Of a stretch of 64,000 nt of DNA, positions 12,961 to 27,300 are shown in pieces. The stretch is from Thunnus maccoyii (lineage: Eukaryota; Chordata; Actinopteri; Scombriformes; Scombridae). The translations under genes and the position numbers were made by a program. The stretch's first letter is position 1; the number at the start of each line of letters is the position of its first letter. The notes beneath the pieces are model-generated. The model was not told where the DNA came from, did not search any database, and was given only the letters and a program-made list of their open reading frames with translations. The stretch covers positions 9,480,001 through 9,544,000 of the forward strand of contig NC_056538.1 in the NCBI RefSeq assembly GCF_910596095.1. Direction: 5' to 3'.

Positions 12961-15050
12961 TACCGGCTGCCAACCACAGATGGGAAAGAATTGCTGTTCC
13001 AAATGAAAACAAAAAATAGATGTTATTTGTAACCTTCATGTTGAATTCAATTAATGCAGCTCTTCACCATGTGTGGACCAAGTCAAACAGAATAGTAGTC
13101 TGTGCAAGACTGAGAAAACATAACATAGGACAGAGTCTAGAAATACCCTAAAAATTATATGTAAATAAGAAAAGGATGCTTAAAATGGGAAAGCACAGTC
13201 TTATCCTAAGTTTCACCTCGAGGCCCAACACATGTTCATAGATTCTTTTCATTCGGAGGTGACTAACTGCTTGGAGGTCATGCTGTGCACTGGCTACTCA
13301 CACTGCCTGCCAATCATCTGAGTTTAGGGTAAATAAGCTCCAGGTCTTTTATTTCACACCTAATATAATTTTTATCCAATTAGGATCACCTTTTTGTAAT
13401 GTTTTACCTGCTCTGTTTATTCAGCACATCTGGTTTACATTTAAATTTCTTTCTCTGAAACCAGTAGTAGTAACAGTGAGCATTTAACTGTTTGTGCAGC
13501 CTTTTCATGTCAATTGTAATTGTGGTTTGTGTAATAACTTTTATAGAAACCTGTAAATTAATCAATCTACACTTTTACACCACAAATTTAGAAAGATAAA
13601 GGTGAAATACTACAATAAGAAATCATCTCCCATTTCTTCTTGAGCATATTGTGAAATCAGGGATTTGCCAGCTAAAATTTACAACGTGCACTCTCCCCTT
13701 AATCAAACCCAGATAAGAAAATGCCCTTCCTCTGATGGAAAATTTCTAGGGAAGAAACTTGTAGGCGTGTTATCGATCAACTTACTAACAGTCAGCAGTT
13801 AAATCTAACAACACTATCCATCTGTCTTCTGTAGCAAGTACATTTTTTCCAAAACTACGTTACTGTCAGTGTAACATATATGTCAAAATCTCTGGATTAA
13901 GTTTGTATCTACTGAGAAGAGTAGCACAAATCCATCTACACGGATTTTGTAGGTATGTGGATAGAGGAAAAATGGAGGAAATCTGGGAGAACATAGAAGA
14001 TAAATATATATATATAAATAAGAGAAGGTAAGCTGCAGATAAAGGCAAAAAACCGAGTGCCAGGCACAGAACAGGACAGAGGAGGTAATAAGTTGAGGAA
14101 AAGTTGAGAAAAGAAGTTGAAAAAATGAAGGTTGATGGGTAGGAGGATGTACAATTTAATACAGTAGGCTTAACCTCAGTGTTTCCATATTTTTTAGGAT
14201 TATTCTAATGCTAATTCATCTCTAGCACATAGTTCAGCTCGACAGGACAAGAAAGATTGAGATACCACAAAGATTGCATGGCCTCCCATCCCATCCACCT
14301 TCAGCTATCATGTCCACACTGCAGAGGATGAGCCGCAATAATTCAGCTGACAGACCAACTGCTGTGAGGTCAGAGGTCAAACCTTACCTTGACAGGAGTG
14401 TTTTAAAACAGGAAGAGTTGGAACGTCACCGAGGAATAATTGCAGAGTCTGTGCAGGAAGTTCTAAGATTTTCACCTGGCACCACAATGTAGCTGTTCTG
14501 TGTAGAAATGAGCGAGTATTGTTGAAGTATGACCCTTTCCTGCTTTTAGCATTCCTAGATAGCCAATCAGGGGGATACAGACAGAAGATATGAAAACAAA
14601 TACGTGTATGCATGCACACCTACTGTGCTAGTCTGGTTGACTTTGTGCTGTTTGCAAAGAAAGGAAGTGATGGAGAGATTGTGTGTTATTGGAAATTCTT
14701 TAAGTGTTATTCTTAGATGTCTGAATTGTACATACTGCTGTTCTGCTCCTGCCTGAGAGGTTAGCTTGGTGAAAGAGCAAAAAAGAATACAGAAATATAG
14801 TGGATCACACAGGTGTGTAAGTGGCTTTAAACAGCAGTGTTGACTGCCTCTCATAGTATTTGTCAACCCATGTCCACAGCTCAGATTGTAGCTACACTCT
14901 TAAATCTTTGCCGCCTTGTGTCAAAATGAAAAGGGTGTTTATGATGCAATAAACAATCCAAGACAAAAAACAGACATACAAAAAGCTGTGGTGGTGTAAT
15001 CCTTCGCTCTTTGGAAGAAATAAAAGATAGACGAAACACACACGCAGTCC
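12961..15050. other. Intergenic left of blmh
   Basis: No gene supported apart from the doubtful ORF at 14274. A TA run lies at 14003-14018. Confidence 0.5.
14274..14492 (+). other. Unassigned 72-codon ORF left of blmh
   Basis: Charged, helix-like sequence (RSVLKQEELERHRGIIAESV) unlike the low-complexity frames around it. No flanking exon or domain was recognised. It could be a relic of a retrocopy or transposon, an exon of an unseen gene, or chance. Confidence 0.2.
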
Positions 15051-15071
15051 AGTAAAAAAGAAAACAAAATC

Positions 15072-15077
15072 TTTATT
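15072..15077 (-). terminator. blmh: blmh polyadenylation signal
   Basis: AATAAA on the minus strand about 130 bases after the blmh stop. A GT-rich stretch (TGCGTGTGTGTTTCG, minus strand, about 15030-15047) follows, as expected downstream of a cleavage site. This gives a short 3' UTR of roughly 150 nt. Confidence 0.7.
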
Positions 15078-15205
15078 ATTTTGTCTAGAAGAACAGGCTG
15101 TTTTGGAAGGAGGTGTGAGGAAGATATTGGAGAGGTAAAAGCAGCCGAGGAATAGGGCGGAGTCAAATAGACCAGAGGTTGGGGCTAAAACCTGGATTTC
15201 CATAG

Positions 15206-15354
15206 TTACGCCAGGGCTCCCATCGGGTCCCAGGCTGGAAGAACGACGGGCTCCTGTTGCATCACCGCCAGGACATCAGAGGAGAGGAACTTCTTGTCTA
15301 CCACCACCTCATACACATACTCGGAGAACCAGTCGTCCGTCATGATCAGGTAAC
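15206..15354 (-). CDS. blmh: blmh exon 12 (C-terminus)
   Basis: Residues 404-452 and TAA stop (15208-15206): YLIMTDDWFSEYVYEVVVDK, ending in LPAWDPMGALA. Acceptor CTCTGTAG at 15355-15362. Confidence 0.97.
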
Positions 15355-18300
15355 CTACAGAGACAGACACAGACAACCAATCAGCTGTGTAAATCTGTAT
15401 ATACACTCCACTGCTATCAATCAAATTCAGGGCAAGTATAACCTTGCACTACATTGGTAAACGCCAGATCACAATCTGGTGGTTTTAGCATTTTGTCACC
15501 TAAATAAGCTTCTTGTAGGATGACGGGAAGCTTATTCTGATGATAAGTGACACGTCTGTACATCAGACATGAACAAGGCATAAATTAAAACAACAAACAG
15601 AAAAAGGAATCAACCCTATGAGAGTCTATATATTAAAGGAATAGTGTGACACTCTGGGAATTATGGTTATTTGCTGAGACTTAGATGAGAATATCAACAT
15701 CATTTTCCAGTTTTTATGCTAAGCTAAGCTAAGCTAACTGGCTCCAGCTTCATATTTACCATACAGGCATGAGTGGTGTTGATCTTCTCATCTAACTCTC
15801 TGCAAGAAAGCGAATAAGCATATTTCCCAAAATGTCAAACTATTCCTTTAACCATAAATAACAGGTGAGTGGGACTCCGGATGAGTTCATGGTGAATTTA
15901 GGAAATGCGTGTAATCAGTTCCCTCAGAAAGTGTTCCTCTCTTTAGCCCCAACAGACTTTACATTGGAATGACATCACGTACAACAACAAAAAATAACTT
16001 GAACAAATATAAAACCTTCATGCTATAAAAATTCACAATACAAAGAGTAACAATTGGCCTTATTTGCAGTTGGTGGTGTTCTGTCAACAGTTTTACAGAC
16101 GTTTTTTTAATACTGGGAAAGTGCTTTTTCAGCCACGGGGGATTTCTTAGTTGCGTACCACAGCTGGCTACTGGGAGGTGTCACGTCCACCATCACATCC
16201 ATGCTCATGATTCTACTGTGGTGACACCCTTCAGGCCTCTTCCAGGCTTAAATAAGCTGGGCCCGCTCCAGGCGTCTACCTCTCTCTTCTGGCCTTCAAA
16301 ATGTTCGCGATCTTGTTTCACAGTAATATTCACACATATTTCACTCTTCCACACACTTCTTACACTGTTGGTGCAGCTTTGATTCACATCCTATGCTTTT
16401 TCTTTTGTAAAACAATTATTTTTTGGATGTTATTAATAAAACATTCATTGGCACTTAAACGTGATTGTCTCCCCTAATTCATACATACTTTGAGTACTTT
16501 TATAATAGTATTGAAATGGAATTTAATAAAGAAAAAACACCCAACTAAACAGTTTTGGACCTGTGAGTAGAATATTATCAATATGTTAAATAAACAGGAA
16601 CAGGAATGTCTCTTTGTTACACAGTATTACACTCTCAAAAAATGAGTCATTGGCCAAAGTCAACCTGTCAGCAGAATCACAACACATTCTCATGGAAAAA
16701 AAATACTTGATTTAAGAAAACATGTCACTAATGAAACCGATTATTGTTACTCCTCTTTCACTGAAGGGGAGGCGTAGGGAATGCTGCTAACAATTATTTG
16801 ACAAAGTAGTCATAATTTGACCGTGCACATGTTTTAATTCCTTTTTAGTGCCCTTTATCACTAAACTATTCAACAGGCAGAAGGGTGGAGGAGAAGACGG
16901 ACCCCCACCCCTCATGGTTCACACTCCCCACCCTACAGTGCAGTATACATTCAACACTTCTGCTATCACTTCTGCACGCCCACCCTGATAAAATGAAACA
17001 ATGTCTGCCTCTCTCTCTCTGTGTGTGTGTGTAGCAATACAAGGTCAATGTGGCCAAATGTGGGCCGGTTATGAAAGCGTACCTTGAACTTACACTGACA
17101 GGAGACATGTTGGGATAACCTAATGTCTTTTTGGATGACGATGCAGCCCCATGCTGAAATGATTAATTAAAATTAAAGATGTCTGTGCGTGTTTCTTTTG
17201 CGTAAATAACAAGTCTGAAAGCTATGCGAAACCAAAGCAGCTCAAATCCACGACTGAACTGACACATATGGGAAGCTGGATGAGAGCTGGAGGAGATTGT
17301 TATGCCTCGGTTTAGCAGCCGGATCTTAGAGCGAATTCGATTTATTTTACTCTTCTGTTCCCCTGATGCCACCTCTCATTCCGTCTCTTCTTTTCCTTCC
17401 CCACGTGTTCGGAGTTGAGCAAATGAGAGCATCCCTCCCACTGTCAAGTTGACTTATCGAAGACGTCAGGGTAACCGCAAAAATGTGACACAGTTCAAAA
17501 CAATATATCGGTGATGGTGATGGTGTGTATGTGTGTTCTTCCAAGTACGCAAATCTTAGATGGCACGCTGCCTGGTTCTCACTGCGGTATCCGTGTGTGT
17601 GTTGATGTGAGTTTCCTGGAACCTGCGTGTTGGGTGGCATGGTGGTGTGTGCGTGTGTGAGAGAGAATGCTGGGTGTCATTATTTGTTTTTAGGGATAGG
17701 CTGACTGTCCTCTCTCAGAGATGATGGATGAACTGTAGGCTACACGGCTGTGGAGCAGCCATCTTGTTTTCCGACTTCAGCAGAAATCCGCAACACAGGA
17801 CCATGACCGAGTCACGGACCACGAAGATCTGAAATCTCTCTCTAAAATACCAGAAGTGACTACATTAAGAGGCGCTTGATTTGAGCTATATGATTTAGAT
17901 TAAGAAGATGTTGACTGGATCTATGATTAGAGGACAAGATACATTTGTGAAATAGTTTTGACATTTTACAGAAAAGACAACATTTTTAATTTGGTATTTA
18001 AGAATAGATGGGGAACAGTACACCCGCAGAGTTGTGGTAAGACCTCAGAAAAAGCATTTTTCATTTCATAACAGGACTCTCATATGAGGTGAAGGGACAG
18101 ATAATTGTGGTTTGGGTGCAAAATAGTGGCAGCGGATTAGAAGCATACTTTAAAACTAATGAAGCTTCTCTTCCCAAGACTCTGTTGTGTCCACTACCAA
18201 GGAAATCCTTCCATCCACACTGACTTCATTTCCTTGTATTTACTTAAAAACAAATCATATCGGTAGGAAATAATAGTTTCTCCCTCCACATTGTCAAACT

Positions 18301-21300
18301 CAGTCAGGGCTCAAACAGAACTCGTGACGGAGTCCACCTCAGGCTAACATCCTGTCTAATTGAGAATAAAAACCTGTGTGTATTGCCAAACATTTGCCCA
18401 AAACGGTGTACAAGTATGAGCTGTGGAGTGAGCGGAGTCATAACAGCGGCTTAAAGATGGAGGAAACAGAAAGTTAAACCTTTCACAAGAGACTTCTTCA
18501 GGGTTAGGGAGAATATTAAAAGGCCTAAAGGGAGACGTTAAGCTTTTGCAAACCTTATAAACACAATCCACTTGCTCCCTCCGCTCCTTGGCTATAACCA
18601 CTCTTGTTCCAGTTTCTCCTTTATCATCTTTCCAAAATCATCTCTACATCTACTTGCATTTGTTTTTCCTTTTTTTCTAACTGATTCTACCTGTAGTGTG
18701 TCTCCAACTCTATTTCAGCTCTCCCCTGACTCCTGCATGCTCTGTCTTCTCTTTTTACCCTCAGCCTTTGTCAACAAACAAAGCCCCCGGATTCCCAAGT
18801 GAACTTCACTTCTCTCAAACTTTTGTTCTCAAAAACTTTATTAATTTGGCTGCGGACAGGCTGGAGGCCCTGGCCTTCCCCATCTGCTGGTGTTTATGGA
18901 ATAAGATATGCGTGAAATACATTTGATTTGACTGAGGGGTTTTCACATGTTTTCCCAACAGTCACTACGGTTTGTGGGTTCAAGAAAATATTGTGAGTAT
19001 GTGTGTGTGTGTATCTCTCTGTGTGTGTATATACTGTACTGTATGTGTGTGTTGCCAGACGATGCATGACTGACCTGAAATACTCTCCTATAATTTGCAG
19101 TGGAATGTCGAAGCCCAGAGATGGAGAGGAGAGAGGAGAAGGGGTCAGAGATAGATGAGAAACAGAGATGAAAAGATAGAGGGAATAACAGCAGCAGACT
19201 GTAATGTCTGGGGCAGGGCTGTGACATACCTGCTGTGATGTAGGGGCTTGTTGGATAAAGACAGACTGACCTTACTTAGTGACAAACATCTACATTTTCC
19301 CACATGAGGTAAAACAATGAGGTAAATGTATGTAGAAGTTATCTCTGTGAGCAAAAAGCAACGGCTTCAGATTGCTCTGAACGCTCACTTTTTTTCCAAC
19401 TTTCAGCCCGAGCTGACGTCGGCTCATGATGGATTTCTTTATATTGTCATCTGCTGCACGCACATTGTGTGAGTTCACTGCTCTGCTCCACAAACATTAT
19501 GGCATTTTTTGGGGGGTAGTCACGTCGAGCCATGACTCAAGTCGAGCTGGCTCGCTGTGAGTGTTTACCTGTTGGAGTTGTGCTGGTCATCTGCAGCTCT
19601 TTATCAAGCATCATCATCACTGTGGCCATTTCTGCTTGTACTATTCCTCCCTGCATTACTTATAACTGATCCGCTGAACAAAGAGCTCCAAATATCTCCA
19701 TGTCTTGTTGTGTCAACCGGTTTTTAGCGCCACTAATGAAGCTCTGCTAATTCCGTGAGGAACATGTTTCCTTTCCAGTATATTCTTCATAATAAAAGTC
19801 TCCTGTTATTTAATCATTTAAAAGCTTTTAATATGAAGCAGTAAAGCGGGCAAAGTTGGGTTTTCATCAACAGTAACTTAACACAACTCTGATATGGCTG
19901 CTCCTTGGCAGGCTTCCAGAAAGCTGGCCAATCAGAACAGAGTGGAAGCAGGAGCTAAGACTGCATGTTAGAGACAGAGGCTGAAATAAGGGGCCAGTAT
20001 AAGATAAATAAGGAGTTTTTTTGAACTGTGAATTATGCAAAGCTACTCTAGTGGAGTCCTGGAATAAAAATATAAAGCTGGAAATGAGCATAATAGGTCC
20101 CCTTTAAATTCATTTTGAATTTGTGGTTGAACAAAGCAAAAAAAAACAACTCAGTAAGCTGAACACTAAAACTAAACTGTCAGGTTCAAAAGTTCCCAGT
20201 CAGCATAAACTATTGTGCACGTGTTTTATCTATGGAGTTATACACCAGTCTAAGATTTAGCTCATTCTATAACCATGTTTATACAACTAGACCCAGAGGC
20301 ACTGAGCTCAAAAAAACACAACAGGGGCGCTGCGCCTGTGTGTGTGTGTCTTCATGAAACAGGACATGGCCAATTATGAGTTCATAAAGCAGCAATGCGG
20401 GGGTCTCAGTTTAATCCTGTTAATTCAATAGACACAAACAGGAAGATGACGATTTATAAGGGGACACTGTGGTGTGAGAAAGATGTGAAAGAAAGATGGG
20501 GACACAGGAAGACTCCGGTGCGAAAGAATACATATGTTGTTGGGACTAGATCCAGGTGAAAGAAACTATTTAAGATGTTTACAGCCAACTTAAGTGACAG
20601 GTGGAAGCTGCATCATACAATACAATTCAGCCGTGACTTGACATTTAACTGACTAACATATCCACGTTGTCCTGATGTAGAAATATCCCTTAAATCTGAA
20701 CTAAAATCATTTTTTTCCCCTGGTAATTCATCACAGATTAAATCCAAGGGCAAAAAATAGGAATAGCGTAATTATGTGTGAAGTGTCTCTTAGGTTACCT
20801 TTGTTCCCACGGTCATCGCCCCAGGAGTTTTCCACCCGCCACTTCTCATAGCCTTCTTTCCCATCCTGACAGAGAGAGAGAGAGAGAGAGAGTAGATGAT
20901 GGAGAGATAAAAGTGAGAAGCAGAGACCAGAGGAAAGAAAAGTGTCCTGACAGCTGGGGTTACTTACAAGGGGGGAAACTGACAGCACTGTGAAGAACTG
21001 CAGCCGATTAAAGCAGCGTAAACAAGCAGTAAGACTTTGATGCAATAAACCCTGGGAAACTCTGCATGTGTGTATTCTTGTTGGTCTGTGTGTGTATATG
21101 CTGTATATTTTGCATGAGTTTACACCTGTTGTGTATGCGTACCTTGTCTGTGACGGCAGTGAGGATCATAGCGTGGGTCATGAGAGAGTCTCCGTATATC
21201 AGTCTCTCTGCCTTAGAAAGATTCTTCACTGAAACTCCGAACACGAGCTCATGGTTGAACCTGCACGCGCACACATGTAGACACACACACACACACAAAA

Positions 21301-24300
21301 AAAAAAAAAAAATCACATTACACGACCTCCTCTGATAGCAAACTCTGCCTCTGATTTCACCTACATAATTTCAAGAGAAAAGGCAAATACAATATTGTTT
21401 TGATGACTTGATGGGTAATTGTCCATATTATATCCCAACAATCACAGGATAAGGTTCAAATATCTTTTTGGTAGAAGCAAGGGAAGACATGCGATGACCA
21501 TAAAAAGCCAAAAGCAAAATCTTTCTAAGCCTTGTATTCTGCATGAGCCAAAAACAGCTTTCGATTCATTTCTTGAGCCTGACTGTAGAAATTAGGCTCC
21601 ATTCAGCCTCAGCCTCATTCCAATTATAATCTACTAGCACACGAAGAGATCTGTCTGGAAGATGAGCTTCAACAGTTCTGGTACCAGACATTTGGCACCA
21701 TGCTGGTTTGGTTCAGTGGGCAAATTTAAGCCTGGCGCCAGCGACTCAGACACAGATGCTGCTGCACCTGAAGGGCAAAGATGAGCAACTTTTCCCCTGT
21801 GGAGAGACTGACACCTCATGGAGGCAGACGAGGTCTGGGCTTTGTTATGTGAACCCTGCTATAAGACGCAGCATAAACAAGCCTGGGGTACAACATTCAC
21901 ATTCACAAATATTGATTTTTAGATAGTTATTATATATTTAGATGGATTTTGGGTTTGATGGTGTTCAGCGTGATCAAACATTTCAGCTTTGTGAGGTTGA
22001 GTATCTGATCTGTTTGGAGAATCTAGCCAATAATAGTGTCGTGCTGCAGATCACATTCATCTGATAAAACACTTAGAAAAGGTACCATGTGGAGTTTTTG
22101 ATCACTAGTAGCTCTTTGGAGCTATGGTCCACGTCTTCTAATGTTTCGTGGTATAATGCACCAAGAAACATGGATGTAAACATTAAAGGTTTCAAAATAT
22201 TAAAAATATGCTTTGCAAATATTTTATGAGGAAGAAAACTCACTCATCATGTTTGTTATGCCAAGCACACACTTTAAAGTCATCAGACAGCTATATTGTG
22301 CACACTACACAACTTTCTGTCTTTTAATTGTGAATCTTGAAGTCGTCGTGGTTTGCACACTATACGACTGATTGGTGACAGGGGGTCACACATTACAAGA
22401 TCTTTCACCGAGAGGAATCCATGATAGTCTGTCTGGTCTCCAAACCATGTTTTGTCATGAAAAAACCCACGAGAAGTGACACGGGAAATGACCCATGCTC
22501 GAGACAGGATTTTTTCTTCCAAAAATGGATGTCCACAAGAAACGAGTTGTTTAAATTTCTTTCTTTTTCTAAATTTTCCTCCATTTCTTGGGGCAAATCA
22601 GACTGCAGAACTTTTCTTGTAGCCATGCTTGTAGATGTTGTCATGTTACAGGTCTTACAGGTCCCTTCACCCCGTGTCATGCACTCTCATTGGCTGTAGT
22701 TCCTCGCCGCCCTCATTACCAGTCACAACACTTTGTACACTACAGGATTTGGACTCCCTGACAGGTCCAGATATTCAGCCTGATTGATATCTTTCGGGTG
22801 TCTGTGATGCATTGGTGAGTCTCTCGGATTGTGCCATTGAACAGTTCTCTAAAAACTGTCAGTGAGTGCAAAATCAGGGCTACAAACGTGTTATGTGAAC
22901 TCGGCATTAAGCATCAAAGATATACAGTACATCATGCGTTTTGGTGAGAAACAGAAATTTTTGCTTGTTAACAAGAAAACTCTACAGGATACCTTTAATA
23001 TTCAGTGTGCAGAATGTTGTTGCATTCATGGTTGCTTTCTCCTCATAGTAGAAATTAAATAATTTATTTAAAACAAACCAACCACTACTTCCACAGAAAT
23101 CACACCTCTCCTGAAGTTTATTGACGCATTAAAATCATTATAGAAACCTGATCATTTACTGCATCTATGACCCTGCTAAACTAAAGCAATACTAGTAATG
23201 CTACATATATTGGTTCTAATATCTGGGCCAAGAGAGTCACAGACTAGATTCATTGACTATGTTTTGTTATTTTAAACCTTTTGGGAAATCAGGAAGACAC
23301 ATTTTTTGGCATCTGCATGATGCCAAAACGATCAATCACTGAGAAATATATATAAAATCCGACAAACCATGTAGAACTACCTCAACACTTCAATTATTTT
23401 CAGGATTTTCACACCCAGCACTAACTGCACACACTAGGCGCCTCTGAGTAATACTCACACATTCATGTCATTAATGCCCAGCTTGCCATGGAAATGTTTG
23501 CCGACATCACAACCAAACCACACCGCCTAGAAGAAAAACAGTAGCCATGTTCAGATTTGAAGGTCACACACACTTGTGTCTACAGTTACTCCTGTTCATC
23601 CCGACTTACTTCTCCATCCTTGATGGACTCAGCCGCAGCCTTTTTAAGCAGTTGGATGGGCTGATTGTTGTACAGAGTGTTACGGCCCGCAACCATGTTA
23701 CCCAGGAACTCAACACTGTACAGCTTCCCGTAAGGGTTCTGGGGTCGAGGGTCGTTCACAAGGCAGATCTGAGGATAAAGAGAGTTACAGTACAAGTTCA
23801 GACACTGTGCATCTTCCCACAGGGAGTCGAAAACAGAGGTAGCAAAATGGCAACTCTGTAAGGGCCCACATACTTTGTCCTGAATGTTGTATAGGGGTTT
23901 GACGTGCTCCCTGTAGAACTCCTGGGGGGTGATAGGTCCCATGCGATGGAACGTCTTGTCCTTGTCCCTGTACTCCCAGGAGATGGTCTCCGGAGGGCTG
24001 CCTAGACAAACGCTGGCCACCCGGAACACCTGCACAGAACACACACAGTTTGAATATCAACTTCCTTACAAAACTGTACTCTGATTTAAAATGCAAATAT
24101 TACAAATCTGCCTTTCACGCCAAACAAATCTGCATTCAAATCATATTTCATGTTCACAGGGCATGACAACCCCAGGTCTGTCCCTGCATACTCGTCGATA
24201 ACTGCCTGGGCCTCTCTCATTCCTTCCAACTTTCCCTACATTTTCCCTCTTTCCTCTCTATACAGTGCTTTCCCTCCCCTCCATTTCCCCATTTGCACCC

Positions 24301-27300
24301 CCCCCCCCTTCCGTCCCCCTCCATGTGTGTCTTCCTGTGGTGCTGAAGTTCAGACCGAGTTCCTGTGGGCTAAATCGGGTTGTTTGGACTGGGCTGTCTG
24401 TCAATCTGTCCCTTCTAACCTCTGATATAGCTATCTCAGGAATTTCCCCCCTGATGCTTTTCACCTCTCCCATCCTCTGCTCTCCTCTCCCAGATGCTTT
24501 TCCTATCAATTAATTAGATTAAGGAGGGCCTGAGAAATTAAGATGCAGCTCAGTCCATTGTTGGTGGTAGATAAAAGAAGTGATACATTGGTTTGAAAAA
24601 CCCACGTATACAGAGGCTCTACAGCGTTGAGTGTTGTTCTGAGTCTGTGGATGAATGGTGATACATCACACTCTCGCTGTTTCAACTACGGATGTCAGGA
24701 AGGATAAATTTACAATAGACTTATTTTTTTTACTGACTTTCTATTGATATCCAGACAAATTCAACTCTAGCTGATTATAGAAGTAACAGAGGGATTATTT
24801 TTGGCCTGGCCTGCATCAGCAAAGGGCTTCTAGAGAAAAATAGCAGCAGTTTCCAATGCTTAGTCAACGCATATTAAATGCACATAAATAAAGATGACAT
24901 TCTTGCTTTCAGGATAGTAGACACAGAGCCCTCTGAGCCCACTATTCCCACACAGAGACAAACACACAAAATTCAGTATGCATACAGTAACTTCAGGCTT
25001 GGTTTACACAAACAAACAATCCCCTTCGTCATCACAGAGATGGGTAAGAGTCACAAAAGTACAGACGCACACAAAAATACACAAATGCGGCGAATCAACA
25101 AAAGGAATCTGTTCCACCCCTTATCCCCCCCCCCCCCGCCAAACCACCTTCCTCCTGATTCAACTGCTTTGTTTAGACTGCTTTGTGGGCAAGACTGCAT
25201 GCCAAGGTGTCCATCTCCTTGTCTGGTCCGTGTTTGCCCAGATGCCCTCGGCACCTTGACAAGACATCTCTGTCACCCCTTGACCCCCCGCCCTCTCTCT
25301 TCATCCCTCTTTTTTTGTCTCCTCCTTCCAAGAATAACTCTAAAAACCTTTTCACTAACTTTACAGTTCTCCTTTCAGATGCCACTGAGACATACTGTAA
25401 GCATTCTCTCTTTCTGCCAGTTCAGCCCTGCGCCCACTCATCTTCGCCTGGTAAGGCAAATAAAGTAGGTGCGAAGGAAAAGGTTGGGCGGACAGAGAGA
25501 CCTCAGTCAGAGGATAAACAGCCGCGGTGACATCAAGGCAGGATCAATATTGAAACACCTGCCGCCTTGATGACCGATATACATGAGTGACAGAGAGGAA
25601 AAGGTGAGAGTAATAGTAAAATAATAAAAATAACCACAGCGCACTTGACAGATTTAAATGGTCTGTTTGCTGGTTTTATTTGGTAAACGTATCTGAATGT
25701 AATACTCCTTAGATAGATTCATTTCATGATCTTCCCAGTTTGCATTAAATTTGCTCGACAAAATACATTTTTTAAGTTCAACACTCAAAAAACTCCTCCA
25801 GTGTCAATAAAATTATTTTCGATGGATACTGATCATACATTCAGGAAATTACAAATGATTTGGACCTATGTCCTCACGGCAGACTTCACTTCCTTCCTCA
25901 CAACCACAGGCGTTATTCATAAAATCTGCAGAATTGAATTCATGTTTGGATTATAACTTCAAAGGCCATCACATTCACATCCTAATATTCTAAACATTCG
26001 AACTCCCACTGGGTTTCAGGATCCAGCTGTTACAGTGGAAGTGATTCTGATGGGTCTTGTTAACAGGCAGCTTTTTCTACAGCTCATCAGTCTCTAGCAG
26101 AAGGTCCACCTCAGGTCTGTCTCAATTCTGTGACACAGCAAGTTTGCGTGTCTTGCTATAAACAATAAGCTGACTGACTGCACGCTATTGAGGCTAACTG
26201 CGGCTAATGTTTGATAGCATCTGTGTTCCAGTGTTGACCGGCTGGCATCCCTCTGCAGGTTTATTTGTTTTACGCAACCCAAACAAACAAATCACCTGGA
26301 GTTAGGAGTGAGACTAACACATACAGTAAGAAGGCCAAGCCAATGTCAACGCAACACAGTATACAGTACCTGGACAAGGGAAGGTAAACAAAAAACATTT
26401 GTTCTTTCCTAAAGAAAGTTCACTGGTGTAAAAATATGTCTGAATTTAAATTTATACCCACTTTTAAATTTTGGATTAAATTGACATGAATTCATGAAGC
26501 TGCTGCACAGAAAGAAAAGAAAGTGAATGTACGCGTTTGCTCATGCGTGTTGCATTAACAGCATTGTTAAATCTTATCTCTCAACTCAAATTTGAGGGAA
26601 ATGTCTAGCTTCTGTAAGCTCTCCTTTTATTTTGCCTGACAGAAGAAAATTAAAACAACAACTTGCTCTTTGTTGTCTTGTGTTGCAGTGGAAAGTGTTC
26701 ATCCTTAGTCCAGTGCAGCGATTTGTGCACCTGTCACTGACTGACTATCTTGTTTCACAGATTTAATAAATAAATAATTACCAAATAATGGCTTTTACTT
26801 AATCTTCTTGTGAAGTAAACATCCCTTATATTTTGTACATTTATTGTATGAATATTTGATGATTAAATTAGAGCATTAGATGTATAAAAATATTTTTTGC
26901 TGTAAAAAATATATAAAAAAGCATGTATTTTTAATCTAAATTATTTGAACCTGTGAATAATGTGAGTGAGGCACTTGAGACTTGATTAGAGTTTGAAGCT
27001 GGCTCTCACCCATTTTGATGCCAAACTGAGATAAAACATGCGCCTCATTGCTACTCTGAAGTGAATTTATAACTATTGTCTAGAAGCTGGACTTGTGAGT
27101 GTAAGCAAATGACACCATGCAAACAGTTTGGATAAAAATGAGCTAGGTTTTGATTAAACTTCCATGTCTTGTAAACATGCAACACATGTGGTCATTGTTA
27201 AAATTTCTAACAATGGTGCGAAGCAATTCAAGAAAATCTGAGTGGACGACTCACAACTGGCAGGGCTATCGTTACGGCCCCTGACAGCGACACATATACA

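Noticed and set aside
23547..23861. 104-codon plus-strand ORF
   Set aside because: Antisense shadow of blmh exon 8 and its flanks.
24878..25530. 196- and 115-codon plus-strand ORFs
   Set aside because: Pro/Ser/Leu-rich frames through C-runs within blmh intron 6; no homology recognised.
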